Translations under genes and position numbers: made by a program
Shown: one piece after another, positions 27,394 through 36,714 of the stretch
Layout of the letters: the number at the start of each line of letters is the position of its first letter
Numbering within the stretch: position 1 is the stretch's first letter
Source: Spirogloea muscicola
Taxonomy: Eukaryota; Streptophyta; Zygnematophyceae; Spirogloeales; Spirogloeaceae
Direction: 5' to 3'
NCBI GenBank assembly: GCA_009602725.1
Contig: WELB01000403.1
Coordinates: forward strand, 1 to 48,495
Length of the DNA stretch: 48,495 bases
The notes under the pieces: generated by a model
Told to the model about the DNA's origin: nothing
Database searches by the model: none
The model's input: the letters and a program-made list of their open reading frames with translations, nothing else

Positions 27394-29022
27394 ATGGAAG
27401 ATACGACAGACATGCAGTTTCTCCAAGGTCTGTTTAAGAAGTTCGTGCCCGCGAAGGTGTCAAACGAAGGCGGCAAGAGGTCTAAACGCCCTATATTTAC
27501 AGGTTGGCTCAATGTGACGGCCAAGAAATCGATTTAATTAGCGCGTTGTGCTGAGTACGAGCATGGTCCTTTTATATTCCTGACAGGCAAGGCCACCAAG
27601 TACATGACAGTAGATCTTGACAGAAACGATGTGCTCAGGAAGGACCACGGAAATAAGCAGGACGGGGTTTTGTACTACACTAACAAGTTTGGTGACCTGG
27701 GATCGATCAAGACGCCAAGTGGCGGCTACCATCTCGTGTACAAGTACCGTGAGGGCATCAAGAGCGAGCAATTAGAGAAGGATGTGCTAATCGATATACT
27801 ATCCGACAATAGAGGCATGTGCTTCGGCCCAGATTACGGGATCGTAAACAAGATTATGCCGTCGTCTCCGCCAACCGAACTCGTACAGCACATATTCAAT
27901 GTGCAGAACAACATAAATGTTAATTGCAGCAATCAAGTTAATAACAACGTGTTCGCCACAGCCGCTGCCGCAAGACCAGACTATTCGTATTCAGATAAGA
28001 TAAATAATATCATAGAGACAGATTGGCAGTGGTACGTCGTGTCAAGCGATAGGCGATGTTACAAGCTCGTGCCGCTCACACGGACATGTATGGTTGATAA
28101 AGGGCATGAACACACGGACACAAAGCACAGCTGCCTGGTTGTTAGCAAGACGCGGGTCACGGCCAAGTGCTTCAGCCACGGAGAGAGTGCAATAACGCTG
28201 AATTCTAACAACGAGACCACGTTCGGTTTAGAAACAAGGTATGATAAGGAGGTACTTATTGCACACGAGATTGGCAATAATCTCACACACAGACTGGAGT
28301 CCGACCTGTTCAAACAGATGGTGTGCGGAGAGGACATACACATACCCAGAAAGAACAAGAGCGCTATTGACATCCGATGGCGCACTCCATTGTTCTTATG
28401 CTCAAATGTGCATCTGTCTTACAAGGATGTCCAGGGCTCTATAAGCCGCAGGCTCGTCATATTCCGATTCGATAACTATGTGACCGACGCGCACAAGGAC
28501 ACGTCACTCGAGGCGAAGATCTTAGGGTCAGAGCTCCCTGCCATCATAGCCAAGTGCCTGCATGCGTACAAGCTAATGCTATCAACGATTGGCAACGAAT
28601 CATTCTGGAGGTGTTGTCCGGATTACTTTAACGACAATACTGATCAGATGAAGGAAGAGACCGATTACATCTACATGTTCTTAACGCTACCTCCTGGCGA
28701 CAATATTTACGGCGGAAACAGCGTGTATTTTATGAAGGATGATAACACAAGCATGTCACTTCAAGATTTCAAACGGATGTTCATGAATTACATGAGATAC
28801 AGACACGCCGGAATCCGATACCGATGGACATCTGACTACAGCTCTATCAGGAAACTTGGTTACGAAGTTGAATACGGCAGTATTTGCAAGGGTTGTGGAC
28901 AAGAGGCCAAGCTAGGGTGCTGTAGCCGTTACAGTGTGGCCAACAGGTGCCGAAGGTTTATCATCAAGTATCTTCGTTGCGTTGAAATACCCGTGCAAGA
29001 GTATGATTACATGTGTGAGTAA
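27394..29022 (+). pseudogene. Defective primase-helicase: nonsense codon and deletion
   Basis: From the ATG at 27394 (MEDTTDMQFLQGLFKKFVP) the frame is homologous to 18861-21098 throughout. It has a TAA at 27535-27537, then continues in the same frame to 29022. Primase motifs are present (YMTVDLD, TPSGGYHLVYK). After AKCFSHGESAIT it jumps to LNSNNETTFGLETRYDK, so about 220 residues are missing in frame, including Walker A. Walker B (EVLIAHE), motif C (LFLCSN) and the cysteine cluster (CKGCGQEAKLGCC) remain. It cannot encode a working helicase. The last codons and stop (TGTGTGAGTAA) are formed by an iteron. Confidence 0.8.
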
Positions 29023-29064
29023 CCAACTCACACACACTCACACACCACGCATTAAGAACATAAT

Positions 29065-29320
29065 AGCTCTGTATTTATGATGTTTTTTTCTCAAATATGT
29101 GTGAGTGTGTGTGAGTTAATATAAGGTTATTATAATATCTTGCGTTGAAAACAAGAGATTAGGAGAGAGAGAAAAGAACAACTCACACACACATGAAAGT
29201 CAACGTTAGATGTATATCTATTTGCACGTAATATGCAGAGTAGCATAGTCAACATGATGATTGTGCATGCGTCATTGTCAATGTTTATTATTTCATAGTA
29301 TGCGCGCGTAAATATAGGGT
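29065..29320. repeat. Right terminal inverted repeat
   Basis: Reverse complement of 27035-27289 with a few differences. Contains TGTGTGAGTGTGTGTGAGTT near 29099 and CAACTCACACACAC near 29182. Outer end ...AAATATAGGGT at 29320. Confidence 0.85.
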
Positions 29321-29494
29321 GTTTAGACATGTATGTAAACTTGTTTTATATTGTTACCTATGGTAATAAACTCATTGTTTAACATCTCTGTTTCGTCAAA
29401 GGTGTCTTGTAAACGCGCCTCTAATAATCCTTCGTCGGGGACAGCATCTGCAAGAGGAGTACAAGTCCCCATCTTTATCGATAGAACTGGTCAT

Positions 29495-29745
29495 CTGTGC
29501 ACATACTGCAACTTCAGCTGGGACCAGATAGACACGCCCGTTTTCGACAGCTTAGTACAGGACCAGCTAGGTGATGGCGAGATATACGGGTACCTGTTGG
29601 CTCTTATAGGAAGGCTCTTCTTTGCAACCAAGCGCTTTGATAACTACGGTGTTGTACCCTTAGTAAAGGGCGACACAGGCACCGGTAAATCTACGCTGTT
29701 AACTGTTATAGAGCACATGTTTGCTCAGGGCTCTGTAGGGGTCTT
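29495..29745 (+). pseudogene. Helicase-core fragment with Walker A
   Basis: Encodes CNFSWDQIDTPVFDSLVQDQ, then GYLLALIGRLFFATKRFDNY and KGDTGTGKSTLL, ending at AQGSVGVL before unrelated sequence. It corresponds to about residues 400-483 of the protein at 18861, and stops almost exactly where the defective gene at 27394 resumes after its deletion. Upstream codons in this frame (29351 on) are not homologous. A displaced gene piece lying just outside the right TIR. Confidence 0.75.
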
Positions 29746-29799
29746 ATGTTTATCCTTATCTTTGATACATGCGCTTTAGACATCCTCCGCCTCCACACG

Positions 29800-29972
29800 A
29801 TGTCGAAAGCGCATGTAGTTGGTAATCCACGTGCCGCGCAAGCTCTGCTGACTGCTCCTCCGTTACGTTCAGCCACCCCCGGCCGCTTTGAGAGCTTCTG
29901 CCCCTTGCTTGATATCACCGCCGGCACAAACCGCTTGAACAAGTCCTGCAGGTCTGTGACTTGCGGGTCCAT
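29800..29972 (-). pseudogene. N-terminal primase-helicase fragment, inverted
   Basis: From an ATG at 29972 the minus strand reads MDPQVTDLQDLFKRFVPAVI, then KGQKLSKRPG. After a one-base shift it continues GWLNVTEEQSAELARHV, which matches residues 10-60 of the protein at 18861. Abruptly joined to other element debris on both sides. Confidence 0.7.
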
Positions 29973-30052
29973 CCTTGAGAGACGATGGCACGGAGCGAAC
30001 ATGATTGAACAAATAGCTGCAAGTGTGTAAGGCCATACACTGTGAGAACTAC

Positions 30053-30390
30053 AGTGGGGCCAATCTTTCGCATATCGATATCATCCTCAATGTCGTGTGC
30101 GTGGAGGAACATTTGGGACATGAGGAGTTTGAGTAGGAGTGCTCTTTTTGTGGGTAAATATGCTGTGTTTTGGCTCGTACATGGGTACGATGGGTATTTC
30201 TGGGTACGTTCGATAAATGGCTCGGTGTGATGCTTTTGGCAGTACTCTGCCTGAAGCTTCCGCTCTTTTGTGAATAAAAGGTAGATGGGTACGAACATCT
30301 TTTTAGTTCCATAGTGCATGGGTATACCATCCACCCGGCAATCCGGCCATATGCTGTGGATGGAGGCTACGTGCTTTCGGCATCTTTTGG
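30053..30390 (+). mobile_element. Right end of GGGTACG-type element
   Basis: 30055-30140 encodes the very C-terminus of a primase-helicase (SHIDIILNVVCVEEHLGHEE, stop TAG). GGGTACGATGGGTATTTCTG and GGGTACG follow near 30180-30215, then another GGGTACG near 30275. The outer part, 30235-30390, is the reverse complement of 34795-34990, the left end of the same element type. Just before it, 29996-30035 matches the 3' flank of another fragment at 43220-43262. Confidence 0.6.
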
Positions 30391-30419
30391 TAGAGCAAAG
30401 ATTGCGGCGCTTTTTTAAG

Positions 30420-30935
30420 CGGCCTCGGCGACAACATGTGGTTCGACAAGGCGGCGAGCTGCCGCAAGGTGATGTACTTCGTGCAGCAGCCGGGGTGCAC
30501 CTTGTGGATGGAAGAAGTTCTACGATTACATGCGCTTTCGGCACCCGCTGGTGAAACATCGCTGGAGCAAGGATTACAGCGCCTTTAAGCGCTTGGGGTA
30601 TGTTGTCGACCGCCGCCATATGTGTCGGGCGTGTAAGGCGCTCGCCAGGCGGGGGTGCTGTGATGACTTCAGTCGAGCCAATCGGTTGCACATTGATGTG
30701 ATTGCGAACATTGTTTGTGTGGAGGAGTTGGTGGGGTATGGGGATTGAGCTGGTATTGGGCTTGTGGTAAGCCTGCACCCCCGGGACCTAGGTCTCATGA
30801 AGCTTTTTGGGCATGCGTCCCATGCACCCCTTCTAAGAACTTTAAAAAAGAACAAAAGACACAGAGATATGCACCAGTTTAGTTCTTTATCGTGTTGCCA
30901 TGGCTGTACCCCAAGTGACCCCGACCTACCCCAGG
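30420..30935 (+). pseudogene. C-terminal primase-helicase fragment, TACCCCA type
   Basis: LGDNMWFDKAASCRK and MYFVQQPGCTLWMEE read first. After a small deletion and frameshift, FYDYMRFRHPLVKHRW, RRHMCRACKALARRGCCDDF and HIDVIANIVCVEEL run to a stop at 30748. The match is to the GC-rich gene at 9270-11618. GGTGGGGTATGGGG at 30729 and GTACCCCAAGTGACCC near 30912 are iterons of the same type. An inverted copy of 30690-30845 is at 42045-42200. Confidence 0.7.
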
Positions 30936-31072
30936 GCAAATTGTTTGTGTGGACGAGCCGGTGATGTCCACCCGGGTCAAAAGTTGACAAAAATGCTCAT
31001 TGTCCCAAGTGGCAATGCGGGACCCGGTAAATTGATATGATTGCTATCAGAGTAAGCAATCTTACGTATGAT

Positions 31073-33745
31073 ATGATGGCTCTCATAAAATACTTACTTT
31101 TTGTCTCATTTTGTGGGCTATCCTATGCATCAACACAGTGTGGTCCAAACACGCCATGCGCATCGGGTTTGTGCTGTTCCAAATACGGTTGTGGGATTAC
31201 GTATGCGTATTGTGGTTTGGGATGTTTAAATGGGCCATGCCGTGTAAATTTTAATAAGATTGGGAATGTTACCGTATTTCTGTCAATCAAAGTCCCAGCA
31301 AATCGTATATCATGGTATGATTCAGAGAACCGACCTCGCCATGCTGACATCAGCGATATTACTGTATCAGACGTGAACGATAAGTTTGGCGGTTGTGTTT
31401 ACAGTTATGTATATCAGAATCCTGATGGTAGTACTGTTAGTTCAACCTGTAGTGACACTAATCATCCTTGTTTTGGCTTGTTTGTAAATCATCCCAAAAC
31501 TGGCCCTCCCAAAGATTCTGCATCTCAAAAGGGTCTATATTCACGTATTGAGTTTATTGGACCCAATCATGCGATCTTCTCTTCTAAGACTGCGTACCCT
31601 ATAAATGGTGTTCTTGTAACATCGACGGCAAAGACGTTCTTTGCTAATGGGCGGGACCATATGACCACAGCGTATACACAGTGCTCGTCAGGAAACAACG
31701 CGGGGGACCTTAGCGCTGACACCCGTTCTCCCTATGGCAATCTTGACTACGGGGGCTCTTCTACTGCTCCTGTAAGCAATATTGAATGGGGTACAGATCG
31801 TGTGTTTTTTACTACAAATTTGAATGCTGCCTATACTAATGGATGGGATGACACTAGTGCAAATATTGTTCCATACGCAGTAGGTTCAAAAGGTTCTATA
31901 AATGCACAGATGGGATATGTTAGTACTCAAACACAGATGCAGAATGCGGGCGGTAATACAGATGGAGAGTCATTCTACCATGGCCAAAAGAGCAACGGAC
32001 CAATGCCTACAGGTCCGGAACTTGCGTACCAATTCAATCAGTACGAGAGTACAACTGGTGATCCACCTGTTTATATAACTTCGTCAAAGATTGCTTGGCA
32101 AACAAATATCGGCAGGATTACTGGCACAGGCTGTTACAGTCACTCTGTTACTGCGGCTATAGGACAGCTATTACTAGACCCTGTTCACCATGAAGTACGC
32201 GAAGTAGAGACTTTACAAGCAATTACACTTACGGGCGGGACAAACTTACAAACAGTAACAACTGGCCCTGCAGGTGTGTCTAGAGACGATCAGATATTGT
32301 ACAAGCCCCCCGGGTATAACCACATATACAAGACGTGGAACTTGCATATTATTAACAATACTGCTAGGGATTTCTCATTCTCTTTTAATCTTCCGAAAAA
32401 GACAGGAGCTGTTCTGAAAAATCCGGTCTTTGTGCTTAGTAATTGGCCTGTTGTCTCATTGCCTATTACGGTCTTTATTGGCAATACCGTTCTGCACAGT
32501 GGGTCTGATGTCCTTCTTAGTGTCTTATCTCAAGCAGTATGGCCCACGTTCGGCGAAAACAGACTGTATATGACCCTTATGCAATCCATTGACGCAAGTG
32601 TTTCTGCTCAGCATTTAGTCCTGCGCATATCATTAGGTCAATCACTACCATCGAAGAAGTCTCCGCCTGGCCATCACAAGCACAATCCACCGCCTCCTCC
32701 CCCTTTGAGTTGCACAATCCAAGAATGCCAATCGTGTGTTAACGAATTCCGTGGTGGACTATTTGCCATTGGTAACAGACTAAAGAATTCACTAGGACAA
32801 TCAGTGCGCCTTCACGGAGTGAACATACCAAGCTTAGAATGGGGCAACGGCGATCCTGCTAGTGATAGTAACCCTCTCCCGTGTTATAAAGGGCAAAGCA
32901 TCATTGATTCTGTAAAGAAAGCTATCAGCGATTGGCACGTAAACTTCATTCGTATCCCAATCAGTCAAGATCGTTGGTGGAATGCGGTTGATGGAAAGGT
33001 CGATTCATATCGTGCTACAGTTGACAGCATTGTTGGTTATGCATCAAGCAATGGTGTTTACGTGGATATTGACTTGCACTGGAGCAATGGAGGGACTTGG
33101 GGAGGCTCCAATCCTGGTCAATATAATATGCCAGATGATAACACAACTCCCGTACTAGCAGATATAGCATCGCGATATGCTAGTAATCCTTATGTTATTT
33201 TGGGCATATACAACGAGCCACGCGATGTGTCGTGGAGTATTTGGCTCCATGGCGGTCAGGTGGTAAACGAGGAAAGGAAAAAAGGCGTCTTTGTAAGCTA
33301 TCACACGCCAGGGATGCAAGCGCTTGTAAACAGTGTGCGGAAAGCAGGCTTTAACAACGTCGTTTCAGTAAGCGGCCTAGATTGGGGATTTGATTTACGT
33401 GGCATTGCTGAAGGCTTTGCCATTAGTGACAGTAACGTCATGTATGAGGCACACGTGTATCCGAACAAGAAAACAGAGAGTTGGTGGGATGAGAACGTGT
33501 CCATTATTAGTGCAAAGTACCCGATCCTTATTGGTGAGTTTGGCGCAACTTTTGACACTACAAAAGGGACGTTATATGCTACACCACAATCTTTCTTGGG
33601 AGTAGTTAAGACCTGGATCAGCAAACACAATTATAGTTTTAGTGCTTGGAGCATGCATCCTGGTGCAACGCCGCTGATAAAAGATTGGTGTTACGCGCCT
33701 ACAGATTACTTTGGAGCGCTGGTTATACCTTGGTTGAACCGTTGA
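31073..33745 (+). CDS. Secreted hevein-domain GH5 cellulase
   Basis: About 890 residues. The open frame begins at 31037, but the Met at 31073 directly precedes a signal peptide (MMALIKYLLFVSFCGLSYAS), so I prefer it. Next comes a compact hevein/CBM18-type chitin-binding module (CGPNTPCASGLCCSKYGCG, YCGLGC), then a large unrecognised beta-rich region of ~450 residues, a Pro-rich linker (HKHNPPPPPPLS) and a glycoside hydrolase family 5 domain. The GH5 has RLHGVNIPSLEWG, NFIRIPISQDRWW, GIYNEPRD (acid/base Glu715) and LIGEFGA (nucleophile Glu822). It should cleave beta-1,4-glucans extracellularly; the hevein module suggests chitin-containing walls. No introns. Flanked by inverted element ends. 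Confidence 0.85.
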   Translation: MMALIKYLLFVSFCGLSYASTQCGPNTPCASGLCCSKYGCGITYAYCGLGCLNGPCRVNFNKIGNVTVFLSIKVPANRISWYDSENRPRHADISDITVSDVNDKFGGCVYSYVYQNPDGSTVSSTCSDTNHPCFGLFVNHPKTGPPKDSASQKGLYSRIEFIGPNHAIFSSKTAYPINGVLVTSTAKTFFANGRDHMTTAYTQCSSGNNAGDLSADTRSPYGNLDYGGSSTAPVSNIEWGTDRVFFTTNLNAAYTNGWDDTSANIVPYAVGSKGSINAQMGYVSTQTQMQNAGGNTDGESFYHGQKSNGPMPTGPELAYQFNQYESTTGDPPVYITSSKIAWQTNIGRITGTGCYSHSVTAAIGQLLLDPVHHEVREVETLQAITLTGGTNLQTVTTGPAGVSRDDQILYKPPGYNHIYKTWNLHIINNTARDFSFSFNLPKKTGAVLKNPVFVLSNWPVVSLPITVFIGNTVLHSGSDVLLSVLSQAVWPTFGENRLYMTLMQSIDASVSAQHLVLRISLGQSLPSKKSPPGHHKHNPPPPPPLSCTIQECQSCVNEFRGGLFAIGNRLKNSLGQSVRLHGVNIPSLEWGNGDPASDSNPLPCYKGQSIIDSVKKAISDWHVNFIRIPISQDRWWNAVDGKVDSYRATVDSIVGYASSNGVYVDIDLHWSNGGTWGGSNPGQYNMPDDNTTPVLADIASRYASNPYVILGIYNEPRDVSWSIWLHGGQVVNEERKKGVFVSYHTPGMQALVNSVRKAGFNNVVSVSGLDWGFDLRGIAEGFAISDSNVMYEAHVYPNKKTESWWDENVSIISAKYPILIGEFGATFDTTKGTLYATPQSFLGVVKTWISKHNYSFSAWSMHPGATPLIKDWCYAPTDYFGALVIPWLNR

Positions 33746-34794
33746 CAAAGCTATCTTGTAGGGTATGGAGAAGCCTGAAGACAAGTAGCAACACCAATTG
33801 TTATGAGTACGCTTATGTCTTACAATTATCTCTGCTACCTAGGTAGTACTGAGCTTCTAGGTGAGTTTGTGCAACTGTGTTGACAAGAGGATACCAAAGA
33901 CAGCACTGCAGCCTTGCATAATGTGTTCTGAAATAATAATTCACAGTAATGACGTCGACCAAATGATGCAAAGAGTGTGTGCTTTTTACAATAAGTAATA
34001 GACAGATATAGAATGAAACAATTGGATCGAGATAAGGGCGAGCAAGAAGATAAATTGAAGCTAATTGATAGAGCGAACGGCCGCTTCTATTACATGACAA
34101 GGTCGCGCTATATATCAAATAAATAGATAGATAAACAGATAAGTCAATGAAGAATGCCGCGCGTATACTAAAAGACCAATAGAGCAATGCCTGTATAAGA
34201 TATTTTAAAAGCCTTGTCTTATCGCCGGGCAAAACGGCCCAGGAAAATATCAGGACTATCTTATAATCATAGCTCATAAATGATGATAAATTTGCGATTT
34301 AGATGCCTTATCGTCACTACAGTAAAGCCAACCGTTTGCATATCGCGTGCGTTGAAGAACTTCTGGGACGCAAGGAGTGTGAGTGAGTAGAGGATAGGCA
34401 AATCCTCGACGCATATAATATATTACCAATAAGACTGTTGATGGCACATCTATTTGTCTTCCACGGTCTCGACCAAGTAGATATTTGGTTAAACCGCTGT
34501 ACTTCCTGGATCTGGCAACCTCAGCAGAACCAATTATAACATAACCCCTCTAAAGTCTTGCGTATGTTCGGGGTATTATATCTACAAAGGTAAGTGCGAC
34601 ATCATGTACAATGCTGTGTGTGGAAAGTACAGTAAAAACACAGAGGCGTATTCAAGTGTAAGAGCAGATATTAATGCAATGATGATGCCAAGAATACTGT
34701 CTAATACAGAGGTTAACGCAATGAATATGGTAGTTCTAGTTAATACAGTATCTCAGTTCGCTGCTAATCACAAATGCTTGGTCACATGTGGCAC
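33746..34794. other. Long non-coding stretch
   Basis: No supported gene. A simple AAATAAATAGATAGATAAAC tract lies near 34118. A frame at 34604-34828 (KYSKNTEAYSSVRADINAMM) could be a remnant. No iterons until 34860. Confidence 0.4.
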
Positions 34795-35277
34795 CAAAAG
34801 ATGCCGAAAGCGCGTAGTTTATCTTTAAAATACTCCATCCATAGCATATGGCCGGATTGCCGGGTGGATGGTATACCCATGCCCCATGGAACTAAAGATA
34901 TGTCTGTACCCATATTACCCATTATCTATTTTATCCAAGAGTAAGCAGTTCCAAGGCAAAACACCGCCAAAAGCATCACGCTGAGCCATTTATCGAGCGT
35001 ACCCAGAGATACCCATCGTACCCAAAACTGAACCCCGACGGCGCATATTTTGATGCATTTTACGCGTTACACAATGGCTGCCCCCAAGCAAGCACTCGAT
35101 GCCCTGTTCGCCAACCTCGAATTAATCCGCTCATTCTGCAGCAGGTTTGTGCCGTGCTACGTCAAGTTCGAGGCAGGCAAGAACAAACACACCAAGGTGC
35201 CGGCCATCTCGGGCTGGACGTGCGTGACCCCGCAACAATCCCAAGCCCTGTTGATGCAGGAGCAGTTCGTCGGATAG
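34795..35277 (+). mobile_element. Left end of GGGTACG-type element with primase N-terminus
   Basis: 34795-34990 is the inverted equivalent of 30235-30390. GTACCCA words follow at 34916, 35007 and 35029, then CAAAACTGA and a start codon near 35074. The frame reads MAAPKQALDALFANLELIRS, FVPCYVKFEAGKNKHTKVPA and ISGWTCVTPQQSQALL, matching the first ~70 residues of 9270-11618. It is cut at 35277 by an unrelated duplicated segment. GC-rich like the 9270 gene. Confidence 0.7.
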
Positions 35278-35410
35278 AGATCAGAGAGTGCTTTAAAGCC
35301 GCGTAAACAAGGGGTACTCTGCATCTCATAGCCCCTTATAAGATCTTTTTAAGACATAAATAACCGGTGGTTTAATGTCTTTATGCTTAAGAATAAGCGG
35401 CTGTTATCTG
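35278..35410 (-). pseudogene. Inverted copy of a nuclease-like gene 3' end
   Basis: Near-identical reverse complement of 15810-15942: the last 12 codons of the gene at 15908-16894 (EIRECFKAA, stop) and about 100 bp downstream. The junction at ~35277 falls inside the primase fragment, so the copying event truncated that gene. Confidence 0.75.
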
Positions 35411-35738
35411 TCTGTTTCAGCCAGAGACCAACAGCACTTATGCTAGATATTTTAAAGAGAGGGTGCAGCAAGCATTGCGCAAAATCTGCGTGGCATCGTT
35501 TTGCCGAGCGCCTCTGTAGATAGATAGGAAGAGCATCTTAGGCACGATTGTAAGACACAGGTGCGCGGAGTCGGAGCAAGGCGTGCACCACGTTAGCCGG
35601 TATTTGTTGGGACAAGGCACAAAGGAGATATGTATCAGGCTTGAAAGATTGCAAGAGCTTTGGTTGCAGCAAAGGGTACTGCAGCAAGCGCATGGATTTC
35701 TCAAGGGCACTTATTAACAGGCAGTACTTGGCAGGCCT
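35411..35738. other. Intergenic stretch
   Basis: No gene called. A short plus-strand frame near 35620-35750 (KDCKSFGCSKGYCSK) is Cys-containing, but no start or homologue is evident. Confidence 0.35.
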
Positions 35739-35797
35739 GAGTGACTCTGAGTGACTCTGAGTGACTCTGAGTGACTCTGAGTGACTCTGAGTGACTC
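35739..35797. repeat. Tandem GAGTGACTCT array, six units
   Basis: Six 10-bp units in perfect tandem, the last ending GAGTGACTCA. Each unit holds a GAGT-G-ACTC quasi-palindrome. The array overlaps the stop codon of the minus-strand gene at 35796, the same relation seen between stops and iterons in the primase-helicase elements. Confidence 0.85.
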
Positions 35798-36714
35798 ATT
35801 CCCTTTCTAAGCCTATCACCATAAGCTTCTTGCTCCTGTTAGATGCACAGTAATTGCTGCAGCAACCTTTTGTCGCGTGCTGGTTGCAAGACTTGCAAAC
35901 ATTTACATACTTCTTATCAAAGCAGAGCTCCTCTTCTCTCCAGTTGGGCCCCCGCAATAGCCTCATCTCCTTGTAGCTTGTCATCGTGCCGCGCCTGTAG
36001 TGCGCGCTAATAAAATCGGAGAAACTATTGCACCTTAAGTGCAGGTTCTCCAGCTTGCTCTCTAAGCTTCCAAATACGTGCTCTACAAGGTGCTCTGGCA
36101 CATCGCATGGCTTGCGCTTCTTGTGGATAAGGCAGCCCTCTGTGTAGCTTAGAGACGGGATTGTTGTCACCCCTTCAAATATGCGCCTCTTAGGCCTGCG
36201 TGCAGAGTGATTGAATACAAGCATTACTCTGTCGTCGTTATCTCCGATTATTAGTGTCTCTTCTTCCATAGGGTCCTTTATCCTGCTCTTGTAGTTCTCG
36301 TAGCCCTCCTCTACCTGCAGCCTTACAATGATGCCGCCTATGTCATCTACTTTACTGAACATTGTCCTTAGGTATGCTGTGTCCCGCTCTAGCCGCTGCG
36401 CAAGGACTCTGCTCATCTAAGATCCAGTACCCTACCGCTTGCCCTGCTCCAGAGACCACTCTTACGCGTATGTCTTTGCTCTTGTTCGTCTTTACAACAA
36501 GGGTGCCAGGGGGGAGCTTTAGTTCTGTCCTAAACATCACAGTAAACATGCCATCGGAGGATGTTCCTGTGTCCCCTGGCCTGATGTTCATAACCCTATT
36601 GCATGCCTCGAAGTCCTCGTAGCTCTCGAAGCTTAGTGCTGCATAATAAGAAGACATAGCTCCTCTATAGCAGGGGAGCTGCACCTGCTCTCTAAAGATC
36701 ATTTTAAGAAACAA
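35796..36714 (-). pseudogene. Zn-tail protein with iteron array, frameshifted
   Basis: Two overlapping frames. 36352-36714 encodes 120 residues (MSSYYAALSFESYEDFEACN, LPPGTLVVKTNKSKDI) and 35796-36416 encodes 206 residues (LAQRLERDTAYLRTMFSKVD onward). The second ends in NVCKSCNQHATKGCCSNY then NRSKK, the same Cys cluster that closes the primase-helicases (CKGCKSIAKVGCC, NRSK). No Walker A or helicase motif is present; GTLVVKT faintly resembles the NTLIIKT segment of the primase domain. One frameshift between 36352 and 36416 would join them, or they are two overlapping genes. The array at 35739 suggests a distinct, divergent element type. Confidence 0.55.

Larger units (their letters stand above)
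27035..29320 (+). mobile_element. TIR-flanked primase-helicase element, GTGTGAGT type
   Basis: A complete-looking element of 2286 bp. Its left 255 bp (27035-27289) and right 256 bp (29065-29320) are near-perfect inverted repeats, both starting ACCCTATATTTACGCGCGCA at the outer end. Each TIR contains the iteron GTGTGAGT / ACTCACAC at matching positions. Extra iterons lie just inside, at 27311-27343 and 29028-29046. The only gene is a defective primase-helicase, so the element is presumably non-autonomous now. The near-identity of the TIRs suggests recent movement or homogenisation. Confidence 0.8.

Noticed and set aside
35739-35797. CRISPR array or simple microsatellite interpretation of the GAGTGACTCT units
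   Set aside because: The units are contiguous without spacers, so not CRISPR. Their overlap with a gene stop and resemblance to other element iterons make a plain microsatellite less likely.
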